From: Scleromitrula shiraiana
Lineage: Eukaryota; Ascomycota; Leotiomycetes; Helotiales; Sclerotiniaceae
Length of the DNA: 64,000 bases
Direction: 5' to 3'
Assembly: GCA_028455995.1 (NCBI GenBank)
Contig: JABELC010000009.1
Coordinates: 1,959,501 to 2,023,500, forward strand
Positions 47,160 to 58,088 of this stretch are shown piece by piece; the first letter of the stretch is position 1; every line of letters starts with the position of its first letter. The translations under genes were made by a program, and so were the position numbers. The notes beneath the pieces are model-generated. The model searched no databases, had not been told where the DNA came from, and saw only the letters and a list, made by a program, of their open reading frames with translations.

Positions 47160-48698
47160 CTAATGAAAATTTACATACTCTCTCGTCCTAGGGTATGAAG
47201 AGAGTTTTGAAACGTTAATCATGAAGATTTGACGCGTATTATATACCCAACAGTTAGAATATCTTACTATCCCAACTCCCATTACTCCTCCACTCAGTAT
47301 AGCCCCAGCAAATGCCTGCAGGCTCACCCAACCATTTTTCAAAATAACGCCACCCAATGGACTTCTAACCAAGATGCCGATAGAGCAAAAAACGCATATC
47401 ATGCCGATTCGGACCCCAAGATTAGACATATCCGGACAGAGTATTGCAGCTATCACAGTTAACACAAGCGATACCAAAGCTCCAGAAAAAGCTCCGTATA
47501 AAAAACCAAATATTATAGTGCCTGCAATAGAATTCACCCCAATCCATTCAAAAGCCAAGATGGCGCTTCCAACATAACAGAAAAGAAGCATGTTGACAGA
47601 ACCAAGTCGATCGGCGGCATGTGTGAGAGTATAAAAGTTGTTAGTCGCGGAGTTCGTGGAGAAATCAGGATCTGATACTCACGAGTCTTCCAAAAAATGA
47701 GCTGGCATTCAATATCAAAACTAGATAGAAGGCTAGATCCGCACGCACGACTTTGTTGTTCGATCTGGCAAAACTATTATCATAGAACCATGGGATATAT
47801 AATCCGATATATCCCATAAAACAAGCACAAGAAAAGACAGTATACCGAGGATCTTTCTACGCCGTCATGTCGAGGAAAGATCGTGCTTCGGCTGGTTTGC
47901 AGCGCATTTCTAAGACGGAGATGGGAATGGCCAGAGTAGCTAGTTGAATAAATGCAATGATTCGGGTGGTCCAGCGAAAACCGATAGAAGGCTGTAATTT
48001 TCCAAAGAGACTGGAGTAGATTACGCCCCCCTCGAGATTCTTCATTAGTGAGACTGCGATGGAGCTCGTTGGGCGCTTACCTAGGTTTCCACCAGTAATT
48101 GCAATTACCATTGGCAGCGCTCTTGTTTTAGTGAAGTATGGCGGTATGATAGCGGTGCTGGGTACGAATAAACATCCATTCCCGGTCCCGATAATGATAC
48201 CTTGAGCTAGAATTGCCTGCCAATATTCCTAGCAAAGACTTGTCATCATCATTCCAAAAACCACGAGAAAACTACCCAGACAGACGAGAAGTTTTAAGTG
48301 TCCTTGATCGTGTAATGGTCCGGCAATGATGCCTCCGGAGAGGAAAAAAAACCTGTAGCGGCCCAATCCACGAGATCTGGGAGGGCGAGTGTGTTTGAAA
48401 AATATTCCTTTCATAAAATGCTTGGTATGCACCTAGTCCAGGTATAAGAATGAACTTGCCATATTTCTAGAGTACTTATTCACTCACCGAAGGCATTCAC
48501 CAATCCCCATGAGTTGAAAAAGAGAAAGAAGGCTCCAAGGCAATGAAAACAAGCTTTGAGATTCGACGGCGACACTGGAGACTGAGTAGTAGCTTGTTGT
48601 GGTTCTGTTGCTACATAACCAGAGTTTGAATTCTCGGCGTTATTTTTCAAAGGGTCTACAGATACGTCCTTGTTATTTTTAAGTATAAGGCTCTCCAT
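47160..48698 (-). pseudogene. MFS monocarboxylate-type transporter, broken
   Basis: Blocks read as the MCT-like MFS layout: a soluble N-terminus, AFFLFFNSWGLVNAFG, SQISWIGPLQV, IIAGPLHDQGHLKLLVCLGS, YWQAILAQGIIIGTGNGCLF, GVIYSSLFGKLQPSIGFRW, DRLGSVNMLLFCYVGS and SPLGGVIL. Lesions on the coding strand: an extra T in the eight-T run 48344-48351 shifts the frame; TAG at 48229-48231 precedes EYWQ; TAG at 47857-47859 stands where a Trp is usual (DMTA-[W]-K); and the last intron's expected AG before AADRLG reads AT. Intron signals elsewhere are intact, so decay looks recent. Confidence 0.78.
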
Positions 48699-49042
48699 GA
48701 TTTATGAGGTCGGTAGCTTTTCCTGGATTGTATTCTTGGAATTCTCTTCTGTTCTTCGTTCAGGATACCAACAGTTGGTTCAGGGTAGTGAAAATTCCCC
48801 ACAACATATATAGAGTTTTCGACCAAGTTGCATACTGTTATTCATATGATCTTCATTGCGGCACAGCTTCACCAGTCATGCTATTCATTATGATAATATT
48901 CAGCAGATACATAATTGGTTTCGGAAAAGGTATTCCAGAAATCGGTATAACCTACTCTTTCACACCTCTCATTGCGTTCTCTTCTTCAACCACCATGATT
49001 TGAAATTGTTTTTTGGTCATACACTCAGGAAAAGATATCAAT
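48699..49042. other. head-to-head spacer between two pseudogenes
   Basis: 344 bp between the starts of the MFS and aminotransferase relics, a former bidirectional promoter if the two were co-expressed. Nothing else seen. Confidence 0.45.
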
Positions 49043-50595
49043 ATGAAAACTTTCAAGTTAAATCACAAGCAATTACCACCATCAACCAAACGCACAAAGC
49101 GAGTCGCAACACTCGACTCCAACAACCGGTTCGTCTTCATTTCATCTATCCAGATGACAAGAGAGATAGCATCATACTAACTTAAAGCCTGTCTATCGCA
49201 ACATAGGGAATGGTTCGAAGAACAAATAGCAAAATTACCCATCCAGCGCGTTGCGAATTTGGGTACCGGATTTATGTGAGTATTTTAGTTTACTTCATCA
49301 GTCAGTTCGTTGCTTGACATATTCTTATTTCTCTTCTAACACAAATATCACATGCCAGTGAGTACATACAATCCGCCCGAGTTTCTCATCGAAGCTCATA
49401 AGAAAGCTTTGGATCATGTGGAGAGTAATCAGTGTGGTCCTCGGACGGTGCGTCATTTTATTCTATAACCAAAATCAATCCTCATTCTTGGCCGGCCTGT
49501 ATTAAGTTGAATATGATACAACAACTAGGGCCTACCAATCTTCAAGAAAGCCCAAGCAGAAACATACGCGCCTCTCCTGGTGCGTCGCATCGATCCGGAG
49601 TCAGAAATCTCGGCAGCATCGGGCGCTAGTGAGGGTTTAATGAGCACGGTGATCGCGTTTGTGGAACCGTGTGAAGAGGTTATTCTGATAGAACCTGTGT
49701 TTAGCGCGCAAGTTAAGTTGAGTTAAGTTACTTCTCTTCCTGATACGATCTGCAATTGCAATTGCACTTCAATGGGATGAGATGAGATGAGCGTCTTTTC
49801 TTGCAGCTTACTTACACCGGGGTTATATCATAGATACGTACTATACATAGAGCTTGCACAAGGCATTCCACGCTATGTATCATGACATCCACCCGCAGGC
49901 TGCAAGTCCCACGTCTCGTCCGGTAGCGATTGGACATTAGATAGGGATGAATTAGAAGCAGCTATTACGCCGAAGACGAAGCTTCTCGTACGTAAGCTTG
50001 TTCACTTATCTTTTTTTTTCCAGAATACTAGCATGCTAATTGAAATTCAGATTCTCAATAATCCGTACGCCTTACATCTCCGGCCACAAAAGCTTCTGCT
50101 AACTATTTAAAAGACATAAACCCATCGGCAAGATCTGTCACCCCGCCGAACTCCACGCTATCGGGGCCCTCTGCATCCAAAAATCCATACTAAGAGTCTC
50201 CGACGAAGTCTCCTCCCAAGATATGAGGATATGCTGGTTTTTGATCAACAAAGTCGACGTTGCTTCTATACCGGGAAATCATAAGTTTACAATATACCCC
50301 ATTTCTCCCATCAAACCATGCCTAAACACTCCACCATACCATTTCTCTCCCTCTCGCTTGCCTTGTATGCAACAATTGATATCAGATGATCATCCACCCA
50401 CCGTCCCTTGTTCTTGTTTTGCGTCGCTCAACCAACTAATACAAACAACCAGCCTTCTACGGACCTCAAAAGACATCCATAGACATAGGAGAAAACTACC
50501 TCGGTTTCGGTGTTTACAAGTCACCAGAAGGATTAGAGCTCGCAGAATCCCGATTGCGAAATCTAAAATCTGGTTTGGAGAAAATATCTCTTTGA
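49043..50595 (+). pseudogene. PLP-dependent aminotransferase (kynurenine-type), broken
   Basis: Scattered frames spell class I/II aminotransferase segments in order: KRVATLDSNN, IQRVANLGTGF, YNPPEFLIEAHKKALDHVES, PESEISAASGASEGLMS, AFVEPCEEVILIEPVFSA, GDWTLDRDELEAAITPKTKL, ILNNP, PIGKICHPAELHAIG, and near the end NYLGFGVYKSPEGLELAES. An in-frame TAA at 49178-49180 interrupts the first block, frames change between blocks beyond what introns explain, and the segment expected to carry the PLP-binding lysine (SxxKTF) is not found before the C-terminal block. This suggests an internal deletion around 50270-50450. Family resemblance is by eye. Confidence 0.68.
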
Positions 50596-51269
50596 GGAAA
50601 TTGAAATTTGAAATGAAGAGTCGTTTTACATTTGATGAAGGATCATTTATTGGTTGGTTGTATTGAGGTCGGAGCTAGTGAAGTTGCTGGTGGTTGTCAA
50701 TATATGTAAATATTTTCTAATTGAATTTTTCTTTACATGACTGTCTGTTTGAAATGTGAATTCTTAAATACTAAGTAAATCATATAACTATGTATGAATT
50801 GAACTGAACTGAACTGAACAGATACTAAGAACCCCAACAGCCTGATCAATAATCTTACTTGATTGTTTTCATATATATACTAATAATGGTATTGTCAAGA
50901 CTGTAGCATTAGCCATCACTAACTAATGAACTTGCCAATAGATTTATTCACGTTTATTTTCCAGGTTCTTATATCCATCACTCTCTACACACTCTCAGAC
51001 TGATTGTATCATGCCGATGATTCCATCAATATCATAGCACAAATGATCGTTCATTCATTCACCCATACTCGTTTATATGTATCTATCTACACACACTCAC
51101 CCACCCACCCAACCACCTAACCACCTAACCACCTAACCACCTATCCATCCCATTCTAATCAATTAAAAAAACAAAATCAAGCGAAACGAAACAAAACGAA
51201 CAAATATAGTTACCCCTTAGCCTCTACCACCCAACCACCAAGCCACCAAGCCACACGACGCCGCTACCC
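50596..51269. other. low-complexity intergenic region
   Basis: No gene seen. Contains GAACT repeats near 50797-50818 and (CCACCTAA)n near 51105-51143. A CTGTCTGTTTGAAATG hairpin-arm relative lies near 50739. Confidence 0.55.
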
Positions 51270-53855
51270 TCAATCCCTCTTCCCATCCCCCACTCCCCTC
51301 CCCCCCACAAACCCCCATCCATTCCCCACCCCACCCCCACCACCAACCCCATACCCCAACGGCGTCGCACCACCCAAACTCTTCCCATTTCCACCCCCAA
51401 TTCCATACCCGTTCCTCGCCATTCTCGCACTCCACCCTTTCATGCGCCGGGGGACTTCCCAGCCTACCATCTATTCGGGGGGGAGAGGTTGTTAGTTTGG
51501 GTTTGTGGGTTTGTGTGTGTGTATTGGGGGAGGAAGAGAAGAGAAGAGAAGAGAAGATAAGAGAAGACAAGAGAAGAGAAGAGAAGAGAAGAGAAGAGAA
51601 GAGAAGAGAAGAGAAGAGAAGAGAAGACAAGAGAAGGGGAAATAGAAACAGAAATAGAGAGGGATATGAAGGAATGTGAAAGGAGAGAGGGGAACATAGA
51701 CATAGAAAAAGGAAAGTAGAAGGAAGAGAACGTCCTTTTAAACAAAAGGCATGTCATATCCACATCTTAAAGTAAAAAGGCAAGAAAAAAAGAGCAAAAA
51801 AAAAGAGCAAAAAAAAAGAGAGAAAAAAAAAACCATCACTAACCCAAGCACCCACTCCAATCCCCCCAGCCAATGCACTAACCCCACAATACCCGACCAG
51901 CACCCACCAATTCATAACATGCCCCCCGAGCCCATTCCAAAGCACCCTCCCATTTTCCCTCGGCAAGCTCGGGGTCGGAAACCATCGTATGCTGAATTTT
52001 AGAGGGAGAGCATCGCCAATGATGAGTTTTTTTGTTAGGGAGGCGGGACCGTGGATGTGCGAGAGGGGGGAAGTGGACTATTTTTTTGTTTTTTTTTGTG
52101 TTAGCTGGGTGCCAGGTGTTTTATTCTTGTACTATACTTGCACTCGCACTCGCAATCGCACTTGCTTGCTTGTAGATTACAAGTTCAAGTAGTCTCTCGA
52201 TTCTCATTCTTATTCTCAATTTCTCTCCTACACGTCTCTTCTATCCCTGTTCCCATTTCCACATTCAAAAAAATAAAAATAAAAATAAAAAATGAATAAA
52301 AAAATACTCACATAAACAACCCCCGAATCCAAAACCCCATCATCCCCCTTCCCCTTCTTTTTCCTATTTCCCCCTCCCGCCTCCTCTACACCCCCATCCA
52401 CAGAATGCAAAAGCACATTCAACTTCGTACTAACATGCAAATGACTCAACTGCAGCGTTCCTGCTAGCGCAAAGAGAAGCGGTATATATTCGTTTTTCGC
52501 CGAAGACGTAGTTGAGGCTCCAGCCGAAGAGCGAGAGGATAAAGAATTCGTGTTGGGATCCGAAGCCTCGGATCCGGTTGTAGCAGGAGAAGGTAAAGGA
52601 GAGGTAATAGGTATAGGACGAGCGGGTAAGCGGCACGTAAGGGGTGCGTCGTTGTGGATGTAGAATTCTAGCAGGTGGAAGAGGGGGTCTGAAATTAGGG
52701 GGATTGTGCAGTTGAGCTCTGTTTGTCTATATTAGTCTGGTTCTTTTGCTTGAGGGGAAGGGCTTGGGTTTAGGTAGTAGGGGGAAAGAAGATTGGGGAG
52801 GGGGGATTAAAGAAGGGGGGAGAGGAATGCAATTGGATTGGATGGAATAGAATAAGATAAGAGGCAAGATGGGGAAAAAGGATAAGAGATAAAATCAGTT
52901 TTATAAAAAAAAAGAGGAGAAGGGAGAGGACAAAAATGAAGAAAATGAAGAAAATAATCTAAACGAGGTAGGTAGGTAAAAAGGAAAGAAATAAAATCAA
53001 CATACCCTCCTCAACCCCATACCTAAACTCTAACGGTTTTCCCGTTTCATTACATGTAGGGAATGGGATATATTTTAACGCCCCATCATCTAATTGGATA
53101 TGTTCTCCCGTATCGCTGTTTTTTCGTTAGTGATTTGTTCTTCTTTTGTTTTATATTTCTTTTGCGTTTGTGCTTTTGTAAGGGAAGAGAAGGGGAAGGA
53201 GAAGGGGGAAGGGAAGAAGAAGAGAGAGAAAGGGGATAGAGAGAGGGGGAGAACGCATTTGTCTATAGCAGGGATTAATTGGAATGGACGATGGATGGAT
53301 GAATGAAGATGAAGGGCAGTTCATAATACGCTTGTATAAGGTACATAATCCTTTTTTTCATTCCATTCCATGCCATTCCATCTCATGCACTAAATTTTTG
53401 AAGGGGGTGAATGGCTTCACATCGGCCCCTCCATCCAGCCAGGGATATGCCATGAAATGACATGACATGAGATGAGGTAGGAAAGATGAAAACACTATTC
53501 ATCTTCCTCCTTACACCCCTATCTCTCCACCTCATCCACAACCACACCCCTCTCTCCTCTCCTTTTTCCCCACTTCAAACTCTTCCCCCCCAAATCTCAA
53601 AACCTCACCCACTCTCCTAAACCCCCCTCAATCAAAACCTAACCCACAAAAACTCAAAAAAAAAAAAGAAAACAAAACTCACACATCCCGATCCAAACAC
53701 TCAACCTGTATCGCATCACCAAATGCCCAGCCTTTACTTATTTCCCCACCACCATTTGCTATAACATGCTGGTTCCCATCCCCATCCCCATTCCCATTTA
53801 CACCCGGTATGCACACCGATACCGTGCATGCCAGAATGCAGGTCGAGAAACGCAT
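51270..53855 (-). CDS. single-pass membrane protein, five exons, function unknown
   Basis: Exons 53855-53683, 53115-53006, 52718-52312, 52077-51844 and 51470-51270 join in frame to 374 aa; no exon alone gives a conspicuous frame. Residues 1-20 are a signal peptide (STCILACTVSVCIPGVNG). A lumenal part carries WAFGDAIQVECLDRD, LKYIPFPTCNETGKPLEFRY, LNCTIPLISDPLFHLLEFYI and YIPLLFALAGTLQLSHLHVS; after LIIGDALPLKFSIRWFP comes a hydrophobic segment (WWVLVGYCGVSALAGGIGVG, about residues 282-301). A basic, Gly-rich cytosolic tail ends GKRD. Type I topology, probably secretory pathway. I recognise it as a fungal-type protein without a name. The last intron (373 nt) is unusually long and holds purine repeats. 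The final acceptor is the least certain. Confidence 0.75.
51532..51637 (+). repeat. (GAGAA)n pentanucleotide tract
   Basis: About 20 units of GAGAA with a few GATAA and GACAA variants, inside the last intron of the membrane-protein gene. On the minus strand it is a pure pyrimidine tract upstream of the splice acceptor. Confidence 0.93.
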
Positions 53856-55121
53856 GGTGAAATGTTCAACAACGGGACCCTTAATTTGTCACAAGCCTTT
53901 TATAAAATATTCTGCGATGGATCCGCGTATGCAACGTGATAGAATCGGCAATTCAGCAGCACTTCTCTGCCTTTCCGTCTTGATTTCTTCGTCTTGGTTT
54001 CTTCGTCCTGCTTTATTGGATCTTATTGAATCTCGTTTCCTCTCGTATTGTCTGGTCTCGTATCGTCTCTTCTCGTTGAGTTCTCGAATTCGTTCCTTAT
54101 CTTTGCCTATCCTATCCTATCCTATCCTATCCTATCCCTCGTACGCCGTTATGATTCCTAATCCAATCTCCTCGTCCTGCTAGTATAATATAATATCGTA
54201 TCGTATCGTATCGTATCGTATCGTATCCCCCCAATCCGTTCCACTCGTTATAGATCCAATCCAACCTAGCTCAGCGCAGCTCAATTAAATCCAGCACAAT
54301 ATGTTCCAACCCACTCCAGCAGAGTATATGCCTATCCCCAAGCCCAACAAATCCGCACACTCTTTCTAACCCTTAATCCCTAACCCTTAACCCTTAACCC
54401 TCAACCCTAAACCTCCAATTCGCAGACCCTTAACTAACAATCTAGTCCTCTCGTCTCCTGTCGTCTCCTGTCGTCTCCTCTCCTCTCCTCTGCTCTCCTC
54501 AATTAGATATAGATATAGATTCCCAAACTCCCAACCTCAATCTCAATTGCAACCTCTCGCCCGCCACTTAACCGAACTTAACTTATCTTATCAATCAATC
54601 CCCTAGTATTCCTCTCCAATCCTCTCCAATCCAATGCAATCCAATGCAACCCAATTCCTCTCTCCCGCTTCTCAAACCCCAATTCTCAATTCCAATCCCT
54701 CAATCCCTCAATCCGCTCTATTTCTCGTCCTCGTCCTCGTCGAAAATAATAAGCTTAGATATCCTCCTTCCTTCCTTCCTTCCCTTCCTTCCTTCCTTCC
54801 CTATCCTATTCTCCCCCGTTTTGAAAAATATCGTTATCCCAGTATCCCAGTATCCCAGTATGTATCCCAGTATATATCACAGTATCCGCTATCAAATACC
54901 AAATCCCAAATAGCAAATACCAAAACGAATACCAAATCCCGATATCCAACGATATCAATACTATCCTATACTTTCAATAGGCGCAGGGATAAAGTAAAGC
55001 AAAGTAAAGCACCCACGGATCAATTCAATCCATCCCATGCCATCCCATGCCATCCCATCCCATCATATTTAAGAAAACAATATCCGTTGCACTAGCGGCC
55101 GCAACGCCGCTTATTTGATTA
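53856..55121. other. pentanucleotide-rich promoter-side region
   Basis: Upstream of the membrane-protein gene and up to the AT block. No gene seen. It is almost a catalogue of short tandem words: CCTAT (54109-54136), CGTAT (54195-54227), GTCTCCT (about 54450-54480), CTTCC (about 54768-54803), TATCCCAG (about 54833-54860), CATCCCATGC (about 55030-55060), and a telomere-like tract. Confidence 0.6.
54366..54413 (+). repeat. degenerate telomere-like (CCCTAA) tract
   Basis: Contains CCCTAA units mixed with CCCTTAA and CCCTCAA variants, e.g. CCCTAACCCTTAACCCTTAA. The fungal telomere unit is TTAGGG/CCCTAA, so this is an imperfect interstitial tract or a coincidental microsatellite. Confidence 0.5.
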
Positions 55122-55148
55122 ATTACTAGTAGTATTTATATATATTAT

Positions 55149-56115
55149 ATATACTCAATTACATTAAAATTGAAATACATATAAAATAAACGAATCGCTT
55201 TCAAATACTCTAAACATATTTTTTTTATCTTTATAATATTAATAAATTAATAACATATTCAAGTTAATTATAATAAATTTATTAATTTTGAATTATATTT
55301 AATAAACTTAAAGAATAATTCTTAAAAATAAAATTTAAAATTTAATATAAATTATAAAAAATTGATCGAAAAAAATCAATAGATAGATTTTTTTCATTCA
55401 AGTTATTTAGTAATAATGATTCTAGAATAATTTATAAAAAGATTATATTATATATATTAAACTTTAAAAAATACTAGTATTATAATTATTAGAGATTTCA
55501 AAACATAAAATAAAAATATTAATTAAATATTAATTAAATAAAAGAATATTATAAATATCTATTTAATATTAAAAATATTTAAAAAATCAAGCTTTATAAA
55601 AATAAAAATAAAATTTTCAATATTAAAAATAAAAAATAAAAAATTATTAAAATATATATTCATAATTTAAAATCTTAATTTAATAAAAGAAATATATTAA
55701 TAAAAGAATATTATAATAATATAAAATAATTAATGAAAAGAAATCAAAATTAAAATTTATTTAGAAATTATCAAAATAAAAAAACTTTATTTTATTTTTA
55801 TATAATTATATTAATAATATTTTATTATATATATTAAATTTAAAAAAATACTAGTATTACAATTATTAGAGATTTTAAAATATAAAAAAGAAATATTAAT
55901 CAAATAAAAGAATATCATAAATATCTATTAAATATTAAAAATATTTAAAAAATCAAGTCTTAAAAAAATAAAAAATTATTAAAATGTATACTTATAATTT
56001 AAAATCTCGATTTAATAAAAAAGTACATCAATAAAAAAAAAAAAAAATTAATAATTTATATCGCAACTTGAACGTGTTTTGATTTTAATTTTAATTTTAA
56101 TTTAATCGAGTATTT
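55149..56115. mobile_element. decayed inverted-repeat element A, ~0.97 kb
   Basis: The left end (ATACTCAATTACATTAAAAT, then CGAATCGCTT) and the right end read in reverse (AATACTCGATTAAATT...) resemble the termini of element B. Copy A is more heavily mutated and its left end coincides with the composition boundary. No coding capacity. Its interior contains a ~200-bp direct repeat. Confidence 0.6.
55447..56035. repeat. direct repeat inside element A, period ~377 bp
   Basis: Two similar stretches, about 55447-55700 and 55824-56035, share ordered landmarks: ATACTAGTAT at 55471 and 55848, ATTATTAGAGATTT, AATATTTAAAAAATCAAG and AAAAAATTATTAAAAT. They differ by point changes and a few indels. Confidence 0.65.
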
Positions 56116-56204
56116 ATATATATATATAATCTCTCTTATTAGTGAGATAGCTGATAATAGATAGCTAGTTAAATAAATAAATAACATCACATCAATATCC
56201 TCGC

Positions 56205-56285
56205 TTGAGAGATTATTCATTCATTCTGTAACGGGGGGCAGGTAGGTTTTACCTAATAGGGGGTCTAGTTATAAGTGAAGTGATT
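56205..56285 (+). other. GC-bearing island, possible LTR edge
   Basis: Amid near-pure AT sequence, a segment around TGTAACGGGGGGCAGGTAGG (56227-56246) followed by TTTTACCTAATAGGGGGTC keeps normal composition. The TG start and G-rich words resemble the 5' edge of fungal LTR retrotransposons, but no partner LTR with CA end could be found, so this is only a suggestion. Confidence 0.35.
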
Positions 56286-57096
56286 AAATTCTAAGATATA
56301 GAAAAGATAATAAGATGTAATTTGAAAAGTTATAATAAAGTTTATTTATGATATTGGTTTTATAATTAGTATATATATGTAATATAAGTTTTTGTGTTTT
56401 AAATAATTGTAAAAGTTATTTTTTTATTTGTTTATTTAAAATAATGTTTTATTATGTAATATTATTTTTATTTTTATATTATTTAATTAGATTATTATTT
56501 TTGTTTAATAAATATTGATTTTATTTTGTTTTTATTAAATTTATTTAATAGAGATCAATTTTATCTTTTTTAACATTATTATGATTTAAAATATTAAAGT
56601 ATAATTTAAAATATTAAGATAATATTTAGTCAAATCTAGAATATTAAAATATTATTTGATTATTTTATGATATTATTTTTTTTTTTAAAAATTAAGTTTT
56701 AATAAAATAGTTCAAATTGTGAAAATCAAGTTTTTTAGGATATCGATAATGATAATTTTATATAAATTTAGAAATGTTTTTTAAATATTAAATGAGTTTT
56801 TTTATTGATTTATTATAATTAGTTTATTTGATAATATATTTTAATCAAAGTCTTTTATAACTTTTATATTTTAGATAAGAATTGAAGATCTTTTTTATTT
56901 TGAATTATTTTATTTTTTTTATTTTTATTAAAAGAAATAAAGAATTTTTTTGATTAAATAATAGATTATTATAAATAAGGTTTAAAAGATTTATATTAAA
57001 TATAAAGTAGTTTTTTATTAAAATAAATAGTTCTAATTTATATTATTAGGATATAAATCATAAGGTAGTATATGATAAGTACATGACTATAATTAT

Positions 57097-58088
57097 ATAC
57101 TCGGTTAAATTAAAATTGAAGCACGCGCCAATTGCCGAAAACCCTCAAAATCGACGATTTTATACAAAACACCTCTTACGCCGATGTAAATAAATCGATC
57201 ATTTATTTATAAAATTATTTAAGATATTAAATATAGATTATTTTTATATTAAAATATCTACTATTAAAATTTAAAGATTAAATAATAATTTTAAAATTTA
57301 TAATATTTATTTAAATATAAAGTAAAAATCATATAAAAATACTATAATTTTAAATTGATTTAAATCAAGCAAATTACTATATTAGGAAATAATGAAGATA
57401 TATATAAATATATAAAAGAAAAACTTTTATTTAATATAAATATTATATATTAAAGTTTAATATAATATTCTTTAAAAATCGAAATTATAAGGGTATTTTT
57501 AACTTTTTAAAATCTTTAAAAATCTTAATAATTCATTCAAATCGAAATTATATTAAATAACATCTTAATATAATAATTATGAAGATATAAATTATCATAT
57601 ATAAAACTTTGAAATAATTTTGATGATTTTTAAAAATCGAAGTTATAGTGGTGCTTGGTGTTTTTTGGTGTTTGTAAATACTATATATATCCTTTTTAAT
57701 TTTATTATATTATATCTTTTATATACTTTGAATATATATAATATTTATATTAAATGAAAAGCTTTTTTTTAAATATTTATATATATCTTTATTACTTTCT
57801 AATATAATAATTTACTTGATTTAAATCAACTTAAAATTATAGTATTTTTATATGATTTTTACTTTATATTTAAATAAATATTATAAATTTTAAAATCATT
57901 ATTTAATCTTTAAATTTTAATAGTAGATATTTTAATATAAAAATAATTCATATTCAACATTTTAAATAATTCTATAAATAAATTATTGATTTATTTACAT
58001 TGGCGCAAGAGGTGATTTGTACAAAATCGTCGATTTTGAAGCGATTCGCTTATTTTGCGCGTGCTTCAATTTTAATTTGACCGAGTAT
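57097..58088. mobile_element. inverted-repeat (foldback/MITE-like) element B, ~0.99 kb
   Basis: Left end ATACTCGGTTAAATTAAAAT, right end in reverse ATACTCGGTCAAATTAAAAT; both continue with TGAAGCACGCGC, AAAATCGACGATTTT, CACCTCTT[AG]CGCC and ATGTAAATAAATC. Beyond these conserved ends the arms still match inward for roughly 350 bp each (about 57097-57450 and 57735-58088), including AAGTAAAAATCATATAAAAA. The middle is AT-rich with no open frame. TA runs flank both ends, compatible with a TA target duplication. Long arms with no transposase fit a foldback or MITE-type passenger. Confidence 0.75.

Noticed and set aside
51464..51763. Frame encoding LFSSLLFSS repeats
   Set aside because: Pure translation of the GAGAA pentanucleotide tract inside an intron.
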